This document shows positions 47,089 to 57,160 of a stretch of DNA of 64,000 bases, piece by piece. The stretch's first letter is position 1. Each line of letters begins with the position of its first letter. The notes under the pieces are model-generated. The model was not told the origin of the DNA. It made no database searches and worked only from the letters and a program-made list of their open reading frames with translations. The DNA comes from Psychromonas sp. MB-3u-54. GTDB lineage: Bacteria > Pseudomonadota > Gammaproteobacteria > Enterobacterales > Psychromonadaceae. The stretch spans positions 1 to 64,000 of the forward strand of contig NZ_PJBP01000119.1 of the NCBI RefSeq assembly GCF_002836415.1, written 5' to 3'. The position numbers were made by a program, and so were the translations under genes.

Positions 47089-47541
47089 ATGAAAAAGATA
47101 TATAAACTAGTAATGCTTTTATCTGTCCTCTTGCCATTTTCTGCGTATTCGGCGTGTAATACGGTAAACGGAAAATCATATGGCGACTGTAGTCACACTT
47201 CACTAGACAGCAGGCAACAAGGGTATGTCAAGGTTACTTCCAATAAGCATGTTACAGGAATGATTAGAGGTGCAACTATATATTCTGGTGGCTTTCTAAA
47301 GCTTTCTGGGATTAGCAATGGAGACATATCTGTAAATAGAGGCGGAAAATTGATTGTTAATGGGATTGTGAATGGTGTTATTAGTAATAATGGTGGGACG
47401 ATAAATGTTGAAGGGCAAGCATCAACTATTAATGCTAATTCTGGCTTTACTACCATAGGTGGAATAATAGGGCGAGTAAATGGTCGCGGTAAAATTAAAT
47501 ATCAAAACGGTGCTGTTGTTGGAGGGAAGCCTGTTAAGTAA
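47089..47541 (+). CDS. cassette gene 1: secreted beta-helix-like protein
   Basis: 150 aa. A signal peptide (1-21, ending SAYSA) is followed by degenerate repeats of about 17-20 residues rich in G, N, I and V (ATIYSGGFLKLSGISNGDIS; GGKLIVNGIVNGVISNNGG), suggesting a short parallel beta-helix as in polymer-forming proteins. It lies between attC-like sites 1 and 2, with the start 23 bases from the core site, as is usual for integron cassettes. The role is unknown. Confidence 0.7.
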   Translation: MKKIYKLVMLLSVLLPFSAYSACNTVNGKSYGDCSHTSLDSRQQGYVKVTSNKHVTGMIRGATIYSGGFLKLSGISNGDISVNRGGKLIVNGIVNGVISNNGGTINVEGQASTINANSGFTTIGGIIGRVNGRGKIKYQNGAVVGGKPVK

Positions 47542-47550
47542 ATTTCAAGA

Positions 47551-47651
47551 ACCTAACAAAGGCGTTTAAACGGAACAAAAACAGTTGGCTATGCTTTGTT
47601 CCTCAACAATTATAACCAACAATTTTTTCCCGCTTAATGTGGGCGTTAATG
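47551..47651 (+). other. attC-like site 2
   Basis: ACCTAAC (47551-47557) starts the site and GTTAATG (47645-47651) ends it. The complement of the right half aligns with the left half (GGCGTT..AAACGGAA / GCGTTA..AAGCGGGAA; GTTGG / CCAAC), giving a near-continuous imperfect palindrome of about 100 bp. Confidence 0.75.
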
Positions 47652-47924
47652 AATGTCCGCTTTTGGCTTTCCGGTCAAACAACAACGCTGAAAATCAACA
47701 AATATATTAATGGGGTCAGGTTAAAATTAAATTGTTGTTTATAATTCACTCAATGGCAGATTAAATTTAACCTGACCCTAATTATTAATTTACCTCTCAA
47801 TTTAATCAGTCACTTATTAAAATGCTAATAATCCATTGAATATCAAGTAAATATAAATCACCTTGGCTTTTATTTTAAATAAACCGGCTGAATATGAGAA
47901 ATTCTACAGCCTCGTTATACGTCT
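47652..47924. other. cassette region without gene; GGGTCAGG inverted repeat
   Basis: No gene. At 47713-47780 GGGGTCAGGTTAAAATT is followed by AAATTTAACCTGACCC, a roughly 68-bp inverted repeat with a 30-base centre. GGGTCAG-type repeats are frequently found at the edges of Y1 transposase elements. The core-like sequence GTTATAC near 47914 could mark another cassette boundary. Confidence 0.6.
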
Positions 47925-48257
47925 ATGGGACTAAATATGTTTAAGAAATCTTGCCCATGGTGTAGCTCTAAGATCACACCATGGCAACTTGGAAATAGAC
48001 CAAAGAAAACGGTTGGTTTTTTGACTGTCTTACCAAATTTAGCTATTTGCCCTTATTGTGCAAAACCTGTGAGAATTGGCGGAAAATCGCTGTATGTTCT
48101 ATTGGTTTTTATACCTGTAATCACTTTAGGTTTCGTTCCTATTTATACTGATTACGAAATGCCAGATTGGTTTTTTATTGTTGGTGTTGCCACTATAATT
48201 ATTGCATTTTCACTCGCTATGTTTTTTAGTGTTTTCAATAAAGATTACGACTTATAA
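47925..48257 (+). CDS. cassette gene 2: small zinc-ribbon membrane protein
   Basis: 110 aa (an alternative start is the ATG at 47937). Two knuckles, CPWC (near 11-14) and CPYC (near 42-45), form a likely zinc ribbon. Two membrane helices follow (about 57-75 and 82-104). It ends CTTATAAC, the start of a truncated attC-like sequence, so it was probably a cassette whose attC was lost. Function unknown. Confidence 0.55.
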   Translation: MGLNMFKKSCPWCSSKITPWQLGNRPKKTVGFLTVLPNLAICPYCAKPVRIGGKSLYVLLVFIPVITLGFVPIYTDYEMPDWFFIVGVATIIIAFSLAMFFSVFNKDYDL

Positions 48258-48270
48258 CAAATAAGGATAG

Positions 48271-48918
48271 GTGTCGCGCTATAAAAATGGGTGGCATTGT
48301 TGTTTTAAAATAGAAATGAGTTATAGATTGGGTTTACTTAAACCTCAAGCATTAAAGCAACTGCAATTATTTAAAAGTATTAGAAATGATTTTGCTCATC
48401 GCATAAGCGATGCTCGACTTGATAGTGAGCAAAATAAAGGAAGGATGCAAGAAATCTTAAATAAGACTCCTGATATATACCCATGATACTTCAAGATGCA
48501 AAGTCAGCAAGGAAAATTATGCTGAGATGCGAGGCATAAAATTGAAGGTTAGTTATTCTACATAGAGATTTTATAACAACGCAGATTAGCACAATTTACC
48601 TTGCCCTACGGGGCGCAAGGTCGAAAACCAGCGCTGCGTTGCACCAATCGAAAAGGGAATAACCATTACCTCATGTTGCGTCTTGCTCTGGTCTCCGACC
48701 TTGCGCCTGACAAAGCATTTTGAAGTAACATGGGTATAGAAGAGGCATATATTGAAAGTTTAAATACTGCTTTTAAAGAAAATGGGATCATTAGAGATAG
48801 TAAAAATCTCATTTCCTTAATTGGAGTGAGAGGAGCTTTTGATGTTCTATTTGCATCTATGTGCATGGCACTTGAAAAAGTGTCTCTTGATGTTGAACGA
48901 ATTCAGTTAGTTGAATAA
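48271..48918 (+). pseudogene. MltR-family gene, 5'-truncated and split by a MITE
   Basis: The first part reads IEMSYRLGLLKPQALKQLQL then KSIRNDFAHRISDARLDSEQ and NKTPD. The second part resumes as IEEAYIESLNTAFKENG and ends VSLDVERIQLVE. The IEMSYRLG and IRNDFAH motifs belong to the mannitol-operon repressor (MltR) family. Deleting 48478-48736 plus one TA copy joins the halves in frame as KTPDIEEAYIES. About 90 N-terminal residues are also missing upstream. The protein is therefore non-functional. Confidence 0.82.
48478..48736 (+). mobile_element. MITE-like element B, 259 bp, inserted in the MltR-type gene
   Basis: Ends are TACCCATGATACTTCAAGA and, on the complement of the right end, TACCCATGTTACTTCAAAA, giving inverted repeats of about 24 bp with two or three mismatches. 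The flanks are TA on both sides (48476-48477 and 48737-48738), a TA target duplication. Inside there is no coding capacity. TA targets are typical of IS630/Tc1-type transposases, so mobilisation by one of these is likely. Confidence 0.88.
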
Positions 48919-48921
48919 TAG

Positions 48922-49031
48922 TGCTAACAAGGCGTTGCACTCCGACTTGATACAGTTGTCGTGGTTTTTGCTAAAAATAAAAAACCGCAAAAACAGCACC
49001 AACTTACTCGCCGGTGAACGCGGCGTTAGCT
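48922..49031 (+). other. attC-like site 3
   Basis: GCTAACAAGGCGTT at the left and AACGCGGCGTTAGC at the right pair over 110 bp. An inner stem GTGGTTTTTGC / GCAAAAAC is also visible. The GCTAAC / GTTAGC cores are of the type seen in Shewanella- and Vibrio-like cassette arrays. Confidence 0.88.
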
Positions 49032-49078
49032 TTCTTGTTGGTAACATTTAGAGTGGAATTTTTTAGGTTACTTATTTT

Positions 49079-49846
49079 ATGACAAATGTTTATTTATTGA
49101 TTTATCCAAAGCTTAAAGCATTTAAAGTAGGCAAAGCTGATAATGTTTTTAATCGAGCTGACAACATAAAAAAATGGTGGGGAGAACCTGATTATGTTAA
49201 TTCATTATCATTAGGAATAAATAATGAATTGGTATTTAAGTTGGAGAAAAGTCTGCATTTGCTTCTGGATCAGTTTTCGATGAATTATAGCGATGGAGAT
49301 GGGAAAACTGAGTTTTTTAGTCTTGATGCCTATAGCACTGCTATTGAATATGTAAATATTTTTATCAAGTCAAATAAATTACCTTCTGCGTTGGTAAAAG
49401 GAATTGATAAACCAAACTTTCTGATAGATGTGAACAAATCTAAAAAACGAGATTATATCTTTAGTAAGCACAATGCAGGAAAAAATAGAATTATTAATTC
49501 TTTAAGCTACACAATGAAAAATTTAGAGGTCGTTCTTAGAGTTAACAATTTGCTGATTAAATACAGAAAAAGAATAAACTTTGAACTTATTTGTAATAAT
49601 CAAGATTATTCTTTAATTGTGTATGATCGTAAATTTCTTGCAAAGATACTATTTGATAATTTACGTATTGAATATGAGTCTTTTTCTGGTGGCTTTGTAG
49701 GCCATAATTTGTGTGGTTCTCTAGATAAAGGAGAAGATTTTTATAAATTAAACTTTCACTTAAATGTATCGAGTAAAAATGAATTTATTATACTTCTTGT
49801 AAAAGAACTTGAGAGCAGTTTTAAATTGCTTCAAAAGCAAACATAG
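49079..49846 (+). CDS. cassette gene 3: GIY-YIG/T5orf172-like protein
   Basis: 255 aa. The N-terminal 90 residues show VYLLIYPKLKAFKVGKADN, then NIKKWWGEPDY and DGDGKTEFFSLDAYSTAIEY, a pattern shared with T5orf172/Mug113 proteins of the GIY-YIG superfamily. Whether catalytic arginine and glutamate are all intact is uncertain by eye (R27 and E91-type residues are present). The C-terminal 120 residues look unrelated to any family I know. It lies in a cassette between attC-like sites 3 and 4. Possibly a nuclease with a defence role; this is inference. Confidence 0.55.
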   Translation: MTNVYLLIYPKLKAFKVGKADNVFNRADNIKKWWGEPDYVNSLSLGINNELVFKLEKSLHLLLDQFSMNYSDGDGKTEFFSLDAYSTAIEYVNIFIKSNKLPSALVKGIDKPNFLIDVNKSKKRDYIFSKHNAGKNRIINSLSYTMKNLEVVLRVNNLLIKYRKRINFELICNNQDYSLIVYDRKFLAKILFDNLRIEYESFSGGFVGHNLCGSLDKGEDFYKLNFHLNVSSKNEFIILLVKELESSFKLLQKQT

Positions 49847-49881
49847 ATAAATAACTAATCACTATGTGTTTGTGCGGCAAA

Positions 49882-49978
49882 GCTAACAAGCTAATAAACA
49901 AGGACAAAATACGGCTGGCTAGCTCGCTGCGCTCGTATTTTAGCCCGCCAAATTTTGCCTGTTATTAGGGAGTTAGCA
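49882..49978 (+). other. attC-like site 4
   Basis: GCTAACAAGCTAATAAACA at the left and its partner TGTTATTAGGGAGTTAGC at the right form a near-palindrome of 97 bp around CAAAAT / ATTTTG. Confidence 0.88.
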
Positions 49979-50012
49979 GTCTAAATTATTATGAATCACT
50001 GAGGGTGATTTA

Positions 50013-50260
50013 ATGAAAAATAATGAGCGGGATAAAGAACCTGATTGGATGAATCCTGCCAATGACAGGAAAACACCGTATACAGATGAAGAAATAGACG
50101 TTTTGTAGAGGGTTTTATTATTGGCCTCGATGATAAAGAGTGGGCTGAGATAAAACAGAAATATGGCGAAGAAGAAGCCATAAAGAGAATAAGAGCATCG
50201 ATGGTAGATCGAGACGAAAGAAATTTGAACAATCTAACACCGAAAGGCTCAATAAATTAA
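50013..50260 (+). pseudogene. cassette gene 4: short hydrophilic protein, frameshifted
   Basis: Start ATG at 50013. The frame reads MKNNERDKEPDWMNPANDRK up to EEIDV, then hits a stop. A one-base loss in GACGTTTTG (about 50100) explains it: the next frame continues VEGFIIGLDDKEWAEIKQKY and ends TPKGSIN at 50260. About 82 aa if intact. I recognise no family. Confidence 0.55.
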
Positions 50261-50286
50261 GAATGTAGCGTAGTTTTTAGCTCGAC

Positions 50287-50395
50287 TGCTAACAAGGCAA
50301 ATCAATGAACGCTAAACAGTTGTCACGTTTTTTACCAAAACCAATAAGCAGAAAAAAAAGCGCCAACTTACGCGCCACTGTTTGCGGCGTTAGGC
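50287..50395 (+). other. attC-like site 5
   Basis: GCTAACAAGGC at the left pairs with GCGTTAGGC at the right (core GTTAGGC, 50389-50395, matches GTTRRRY). Inner arms AAACAGTTG / CAACTTACGCG pair imperfectly. It closes the recognisable cassette cluster. Confidence 0.86.
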
Positions 50396-50413
50396 AATAA
50401 TCAGAGAGGTAGA

Positions 50414-50479
50414 ATGTTAAACGAATTACCAGCGACTATTTATATTGGATTAGGTGCAATAGTAGCTATTCTGGGCTAA
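50414..50479 (+). pseudogene. truncated N-terminus of the last cassette gene
   Basis: A ribosome site (GAGAGGT) and ATG at 50414 begin MLNELPATIYIGLGAIVAIL and stop after 21 codons, where unrelated sequence begins. It looks like a deleted cassette gene starting with a membrane helix. Confidence 0.4.
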
Positions 50480-50609
50480 TTGAACCGGACAGTTAGGTAA
50501 GCTGTTAGCAGCGGTTGCGGTGTATGCAGCGGGCGGTAAACCTGCCCTGGAAAGTAATTTATTGAGTAAGGATGCGAGCGTGCGCCGTTTATTGCAGCAG
50601 CTAAAATAA
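50480..50609 (+). pseudogene. unidentified C-terminal fragment
   Basis: An open frame ending at 50609 reads GKLLAAVAVYAAGGKPALES up to ASVRRLLQQLK. The composition is protein-like, but there is no start and I cannot name the family. It lies between the cassette cluster and the DnaJ-domain gene and probably marks the chromosomal junction. Confidence 0.35.
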
Positions 50610-50723
50610 TCATGATTAGATAGCCGCCAATAATCTAACTGTTCTCACGGAAATAACAACACTATAAATTAAAGAATGATAGGCTTTGCGGCTTAACTGA
50701 TACCTCAAATAAGTGAAAACTCT

Positions 50724-51485
50724 ATGTTAGTATTTATCGCTTTAATAGCGGTTATCATCATCGGCTATATCACAGTGGGATATAGCCGAACTCTGAAACG
50801 GGAACAAAGAAAGAAAGTCGGTGCGAAAGCCGGCGTGCTCGCGTTTATCACGACGCTGATCTTGCTAACGGTCACTGGAAAGCTTTATATTTTGGCAGCA
50901 CTGGGAACAGGTTTAGTTGTATTTGCTAAGCGCTTGTTACCCTTTCTACGTTACTTTCCGTTTTTTAAAGGTCTTTACCAGAAGGCTAAAGCTAAACAGA
51001 GTTCGGGTTCATCCAAGCATTCTACCGTTGAAACCAGCTTACTCAAAATGACCCTCGATCACGAAAGTGGTGAAGTAGATGGTGAATTATTGGACACTGT
51101 TAGCAAGGGTAAATATCTGTCTGAATTTGATCTGCCAGATTTAATCTCTCTTTATACCCTAGCTGGTAAGCAATATCCTGATTCTATTGAGATTTTGGCT
51201 TCCTATCTTGATCGCAAGTATGGTGCTGACTGGCGCGAAGCTGCCAATGCAGGAAATGGTTCTCAAGAGAGTGGGCAAAACTCTCGCGGAAGCGATAGCA
51301 GTGCGATGACTGTAATTGAAGCTTATGCAGTACTCGGCCTTGATAATAACGCCACGAAGGAAGAGATTATTGCCGCCCACCGCAAACTGATGCTGAAGCT
51401 CCACCCAGATAAGGGAGGAAGCAATTATCTGGCAGCAAAAATAAACCAGGCGAAAGATTTACTAGTGAGCAGCAAGGACAAGTAA
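50724..51485 (+). CDS. membrane protein with C-terminal J domain
   Basis: 253 aa. Two N-terminal membrane helices (about 1-20 and 38-65) and a basic linker precede a helical region (about 105-165, SLLKMTLDHESGEVDGELL). The C-terminal J domain is about 190-250, with LHPDKGG holding the HPD motif. This resembles DnaJ-like membrane proteins of Vibrio and Shewanella that recruit DnaK to the membrane. Confidence 0.8.
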   Translation: MLVFIALIAVIIIGYITVGYSRTLKREQRKKVGAKAGVLAFITTLILLTVTGKLYILAALGTGLVVFAKRLLPFLRYFPFFKGLYQKAKAKQSSGSSKHSTVETSLLKMTLDHESGEVDGELLDTVSKGKYLSEFDLPDLISLYTLAGKQYPDSIEILASYLDRKYGADWREAANAGNGSQESGQNSRGSDSSAMTVIEAYAVLGLDNNATKEEIIAAHRKLMLKLHPDKGGSNYLAAKINQAKDLLVSSKDK

Positions 51486-51873
51486 GCGCGCGCCGCTCAT
51501 ACTTTTACATTTCTGCTGTCTAGCCCTTATTTGGACGCGGTGCTTCGGTAATCAAAGGGTCTTTAAGATAAACAACTACACCTGTCTAATTGACTAAGTA
51601 TTAATCCGCTTCTACGAAAAAGTAACTGGACAGATGTGGATCGTCCATATGTGTCCTTATTTTTTTCTTTCCATCCATGGGACTCACCCGATTCAGTTGC
51701 TTCTTGCTGGTGGAACATTGCTGGCGTAATACTCGGCTGGATAGGCGGCTTGGATATAGATTTAGTCCGTATTTTTTGGTCTGTTGCTTATTGATAAGTA
51801 TTTTAAATCTTGCTTTTCACGTATTATTTTAGGCAGTTATCACTTTAATCTAAATGAATTACGAGGTTTGAAA
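51486..51873. other. intergenic region with possible membrane-protein remnant
   Basis: About 390 bases. An open segment ending near 51793 reads SCWWNIAGVILGWIGGLDID and stops shortly after, resembling a membrane helix of a lost gene. No start or ribosome site is evident. Confidence 0.3.
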
Positions 51874-52446
51874 ATGGCATTTAAAATTGCTGAGTTAAGT
51901 GATATCCCGGTTATATTGGCACTGCATGCGAAATATCAGCTTGATACTATTTGCGAACAGGACAAAAAAGACGGTTTTGTGACCACCGCGTTTACGCCGC
52001 AGCAGTTAACGGATCTGATTAATCAAGAGCAGGGTTTATTTATTGCCAAAGAGGGAGCGCAAGTTGTTGCCTACGTGATGGCCGCTTCCTGGCGATTTTG
52101 GTCAAGATGGCCAATGTTTGTGCATATGATCAAAGATTTACCCAATTTAACCTATTTAGGGCAAACTTTAAGTGTTGATAATTCCTATCAATATGGTCCG
52201 GTTTGCATTGATAAAAGTTATCGCGGCTCCGGCATGCTGGAGGATATTTTTGATTTTTCCCGTGTCGAAATGGCCAAGCGTTATCCGATTTTAGTGACTT
52301 TTATTAATAAAATTAATCCGCGCTCTTTTGCGGCTCACACTAAAAAATTAAAACTTTCTGTGATTCAGGAGTTTGAATTTAACAATAATCACTATTATGA
52401 ACTTGTCTACGATACGGCAATACCGGTTAAAGCCGATATTTTGTAG
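51874..52446 (+). CDS. GNAT-family acetyltransferase
   Basis: 190 aa from ATG 51874, with ACGAGG upstream. A longer frame from 51784 would add 30 residues without GNAT homology. The N-terminal KIAELSDIPVILALHAKY and the acetyl-CoA loop SYRGSGMLEDIFDFS near 140 fit the fold. The acceptor is unknown. Confidence 0.75.
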   Translation: MAFKIAELSDIPVILALHAKYQLDTICEQDKKDGFVTTAFTPQQLTDLINQEQGLFIAKEGAQVVAYVMAASWRFWSRWPMFVHMIKDLPNLTYLGQTLSVDNSYQYGPVCIDKSYRGSGMLEDIFDFSRVEMAKRYPILVTFINKINPRSFAAHTKKLKLSVIQEFEFNNNHYYELVYDTAIPVKADIL

Positions 52447-52565
52447 CCTATTGCCCGTTAGTTTGCCCCGCTGCACTGATCTCATCTTCTCAATATGCTG
52501 TTGCAGCAAGGCTTAAGCGGATGATTATTTATATTTATATTTATTAATCTAAAACAGGTGGTTAT

Positions 52566-53183
52566 ATGAAACAAATAAAGATTGATGGAAAATTATTTTG
52601 CCCTTCTAAAGTGGTCTGTATTGGGCGTAATTATGTCGATCATATTAAAGAATTAAATAATGAGATGCCAACCCAGGCGGTTATTTTTGTTAAACCTAAT
52701 TCTGCTATTTCTGAGCGAATAGTCACTAATGACCTGGAGCCCATTCATTATGAAGCTGAAATTTCATTTGTTATCAATGCCGGGCAGATAAGCGCGGTGG
52801 GTTTTGGTTTAGATCTGACTAAACGTGCTTTACAATCGACATTAAAAGCACAGGGGCTACCCTGGGAACGTGCAAAAGCCTTTGATAAGTCGGCGGTATT
52901 CAGTGAATTTGTCAGTTTTAGTGGTGCCGTACAAAGCTTGTCGCTGCAGTTATTGATCAATGACAAATTAACCCAATACGCACATTATGATTTAATGATC
53001 CATAAACCCGCTGGAATAATCAATGAAGTCAGCGCGTTTATGAGTTTTGAAACGGGTGATGTGCTGATGACGGGCACGCCTAAAGGCGTTGGCCAATTGT
53101 TTGAAAATGATCATTTTACCGGGCGACTTTTTCAGGGTGAGACGCTGTTGATTGAACAACATTGGACAGTCTGCGCTAAGTAA
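52566..53183 (+). CDS. fumarylacetoacetate-hydrolase family protein (YcgM-like acylpyruvase)
   Basis: 205 aa. The N-terminus KVVCIGRNYVDHIKELNNEM and IFVKPNSAIS are FAH-family hallmarks, with the metal-binding E-x-E at YEAEISFVI near 61 and GDVLMTGTPKGVG near 173. It probably hydrolyses or decarboxylates acylpyruvates or oxaloacetate. It is smaller than most FAH proteins but complete. The leader TCTAAAACAGGTGGTTAT also occurs before dinB. Confidence 0.87.
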   Translation: MKQIKIDGKLFCPSKVVCIGRNYVDHIKELNNEMPTQAVIFVKPNSAISERIVTNDLEPIHYEAEISFVINAGQISAVGFGLDLTKRALQSTLKAQGLPWERAKAFDKSAVFSEFVSFSGAVQSLSLQLLINDKLTQYAHYDLMIHKPAGIINEVSAFMSFETGDVLMTGTPKGVGQLFENDHFTGRLFQGETLLIEQHWTVCAK

Positions 53184-53202
53184 AAAATTTCAAAATAGGA
53201 GA

Positions 53203-53245
53203 GTCCGCTGTTAAGGTGCTTTGGCCATCAGCGGCTTGTTTTTAC
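53203..53245 (+). terminator. terminator after the FAH-family gene
   Basis: GTCCGCTG and CAGCGGCT flank an 18-base loop and are followed by TTGTTTTT. Confidence 0.6.
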
Positions 53246-53378
53246 CCGTAATCAGTTTCTGCGCGAAGCATGGAGAGTTGATTTATTTAGGTTAATTCCC
53301 GTTTTACGGCCTTTCATTTGGTTTATGTACTAGCCAACTCCCTCTGATTTGCGTAAAATCGAGAGCTATTTTTCTTAA

Positions 53379-54410
<1,032 letters not shown>

Positions 54411-54421
54411 GGGTTAGAATA

Positions 54422-56809
54422 ATGAAATTTAGTGAAGCTTGGTTACGAGAATGGGTTAACCCAGAAATTACACGTGATGCGTTAATCCATCAGATTACCA
54501 TGGCAGGGCTTGAAGTTGATGAAGTGCTGCCCGTTGCCGGTAAATTTACAAAAGTGCTGGTGGGTGAAGTGGTTGAATGTGGTCCGCACCCAAATGCCGA
54601 TAAATTACAAGTTACCAAAATTAATGTCGGTTACGATCAATTAATTGATATTGTTTGTGGTGCTAAAAATTGCCGTTTAGGTTTAAAAGTTGCGGTCGCC
54701 GTTGTTGGCGCTGTCTTACCGGGTGATTTTGAAATAAAAGAAGCAGAGCTGCGCGGCCAGCCATCATCGGGCATGTTATGCAGTGAATCTGAGCTTGGAA
54801 TGTCAGAGAATTCAGACGGTATTTTAGAATTACCATCGGCTGCACCGGTAGGCGCTTGTGTTCATAAATTATTACATTTAGACGATATTATTATTGATGT
54901 TGATTTAACGGCTAACCGCGCAGATTGTTTAGGTATTGCAGGTCTTGCTCGAGAAGTCGGCGTCTTAAACAGCGTGTCCGTGAGTGAGCCGACTTGGGAG
55001 AATGCTGCCGTTACGCTTAACGATCAAGTGGGCATCAATTTACAAGCACCCGCTGCATGTCCGCGTTATTTAGGGCGGGTTATTCGCGGTATTAATCAAC
55101 AGGCTAAAACTCCCTTATGGATGGTTGAAAAACTACGCCGTTGTGGTGTGCGCAGTGTTGATGCGGTGGTTGATATTACCCAGTATGTTTTACTTGAATT
55201 CGGTCATCCGATGCATGCCTTTGATTTAGATAAATTAGAGGGGGGCATTGAGGTGCGTCTTGCACAAGTTGATGAAAAACTGACCCTGTTAGACGGTAAA
55301 AAAGTTAAGCTGAACAGCGATACTTTAGTGATTGCCGACAGCCAAAAAGCACTGGCAATAGCGGGTATTTTTGGCGGGTTAGACTCAGGCGTTTCCGAAG
55401 GCACAACAAATATTTTCTTAGAAAGTGCTTTCTTTGCGCCGCTTGCGATTGCCGGACGAGCACGTTCTTATGGTCTGCATACCGATGCTTCTCACCGTTA
55501 CGAGCGTGGTGTTGATCCTGTATTGCAAACTAAAGCGATGGAGCGGGCAACGCAATTGTTAGTGTCTATTTGTGGTGGTGAAGTTGGGCCGATTACAGAG
55601 GCATACAGTGATCAGCATATTCCTACTCAAGCGACGATTACATTACGTCGTAGTAAACTGGATCGTTTGATCGGTATCTCTATTGATTCGGATCGTGTTA
55701 CCACTATCTTGACACACTTAGGTTGTGACGTTAGCCTGACCAGCGAAGGTTGGAAAATTATTGCACCAAGCTACCGTTTTGATATGGAAATTGAAGAAGA
55801 TCTTATCGAAGAGGTTGCCCGTGTTTACGGTTACGACAATATCCCCAATGTTGCACCATTAGCGTCATTAATCATGGCCAGTCATAACGAAGCAAGATTA
55901 AAACTTTCTAAAGTCCGTGATGTATTAGTAGGTCGTGAATACCAGGAAGCAATCACTTATAGTTTTGTTGATCCGGATAAACAACTGAAATTGCATCCCG
56001 AAGCCGATGCGTTAATTTTACCTCATCCAATTTCTAAAGATATGTCCGCGATGCGCGTGAGTCTGTGGACGGGGTTATTAGAGAGTGTTTCTAAAAACCA
56101 GAAACGCCAGCAAAGTCGTGTGCGTTTATTTGAGACCGGTCTGCGTTTTACAAAAGATGAAAATGCTGAAAATGGTATTCGTCAGGAAGAGATGCTGTCG
56201 GCTGTCATTGTTGGTGACTTAAATGATGAACATTGGGATATTAAAACCCGTCCGGTTGACTTTTTTGACCTGAAAGCGGACCTGCAGGCGTTATTTGATT
56301 TATGTGCTGACGCGCACAGTTTTGAGTTTAAAGCAGAGCAACATAGTGCGCTGCATCCCGGTCAGTCAGCCGGAATCTATCGTAATGGTAAAAATATTGG
56401 TTATATTGGTACTTTACATCCAAGCCTAACTAAACCCTTCGCACTCAACGGCACCCCGATTGTGTTTGAAATTGAACTGGCTCAGATCAGCAGCCGTAAA
56501 TTGCCGTCTGCTGGCGATATTTCCAAGTACCCGGCTAATCATCGTGACTTGGCATTTGTGGTAGACGAACAATTAAATGCAGGTAACATACTAAAATTTA
56601 TAGAGGAAATTGGCGGAACCCAATTAGTTGGCATAAACTTATTTGACGTATACCAAGGGCAAGGCGTTGAAAAGGGTAAGAAAAGTTTAGCAATAGGCTT
56701 GATCTTACAGGATACTACACGCACCTTGGAAGAACAGGAGATTGCTGACAATGTTACTAAAATTGTTGAAGCGGTTTCTAACAAGTTTAATGCATCATTG
56801 AGAGATTAA
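54422..56809 (+). CDS. pheT: phenylalanyl-tRNA synthetase beta subunit
   Basis: 795 aa (E. coli 795). Domains in order: EMAP-II-like tRNA-binding domain (about 40-150, [14 protein letters not shown]), B3/B4 editing region, B5 domain, catalytic-core-like region and the C-terminal FDX-ACB anticodon-binding domain (about 700-795, [16 protein letters not shown]). Complete and directly followed by ihfA. Confidence 0.97.
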   Translation: MKFSEAWLREWVNPEITRDALIHQITMAGLEVDEVLPVAGKFTKVLVGEVVECGPHPNADKLQVTKINVGYDQLIDIVCGAKNCRLGLKVAVAVVGAVLPGDFEIKEAELRGQPSSGMLCSESELGMSENSDGILELPSAAPVGACVHKLLHLDDIIIDVDLTANRADCLGIAGLAREVGVLNSVSVSEPTWENAAVTLNDQVGINLQAPAACPRYLGRVIRGINQQAKTPLWMVEKLRRCGVRSVDAVVDITQYVLLEFGHPMHAFDLDKLEGGIEVRLAQVDEKLTLLDGKKVKLNSDTLVIADSQKALAIAGIFGGLDSGVSEGTTNIFLESAFFAPLAIAGRARSYGLHTDASHRYERGVDPVLQTKAMERATQLLVSICGGEVGPITEAYSDQHIPTQATITLRRSKLDRLIGISIDSDRVTTILTHLGCDVSLTSEGWKIIAPSYRFDMEIEEDLIEEVARVYGYDNIPNVAPLASLIMASHNEARLKLSKVRDVLVGREYQEAITYSFVDPDKQLKLHPEADALILPHPISKDMSAMRVSLWTGLLESVSKNQKRQQSRVRLFETGLRFTKDENAENGIRQEEMLSAVIVGDLNDEHWDIKTRPVDFFDLKADLQALFDLCADAHSFEFKAEQHSALHPGQSAGIYRNGKNIGYIGTLHPSLTKPFALNGTPIVFEIELAQISSRKLPSAGDISKYPANHRDLAFVVDEQLNAGNILKFIEEIGGTQLVGINLFDVYQGQGVEKGKKSLAIGLILQDTTRTLEEQEIADNVTKIVEAVSNKFNASLRD

Positions 56810-56812
56810 TTT

Positions 56813-57115
56813 ATGGCACTGACTAAAGCTGAAATAGCGGCAGATTTATCGGTAAAGATCGGTTTAAGCAAACGCGAAGCAAAAGAGTTTGTTGAATCTT
56901 TTTTTGAAGAAATTAAAGCAACACTGGAAAACGGAGAAGCGGTAAAAATCTCAGGTTTTGGTGGCTTTGAATTAAAAGATAAAAGTGAGCGTCCAGGTCG
57001 GAATCCTAAAACTGGCGAAGATATTCCTATTGCTGCTCGTCGAGTTGTGACTTTTCGAGCAGGGCAGAAACTAAAAGAATTAGTAGAAACAAATATGCCT
57101 CATACAGAGGAATAA
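56813..57115 (+). CDS. ihfA: integration host factor alpha subunit
   Basis: 100 aa. HU/IHF fold with the beta-arm motif [20 protein letters not shown], including the IHF-alpha intercalating proline. It begins 3 bases after pheT, as in E. coli pheST-ihfA. It bends DNA and controls many promoters and recombination events. Confidence 0.97.
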   Translation: MALTKAEIAADLSVKIGLSKREAKEFVESFFEEIKATLENGEAVKISGFGGFELKDKSERPGRNPKTGEDIPIAARRVVTFRAGQKLKELVETNMPHTEE

Positions 57116-57121
57116 TTTTTC

Positions 57122-57160
57122 TGAGGATAAAAAATCGCTTTTGTGACTTTTTTATCCTCA
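57122..57160 (+). terminator. terminator of pheST-ihfA
   Basis: TGAGGATAAAAAA pairs with TTTTTTATCCTCA around a 13-base loop, immediately after ihfA. Confidence 0.85.

Noticed and set aside
47905-47925. A sixth attC-like site ending GTTATAC
   Set aside because: The core does not match the consensus and no convincing partner arm was found; kept only as a possible boundary.
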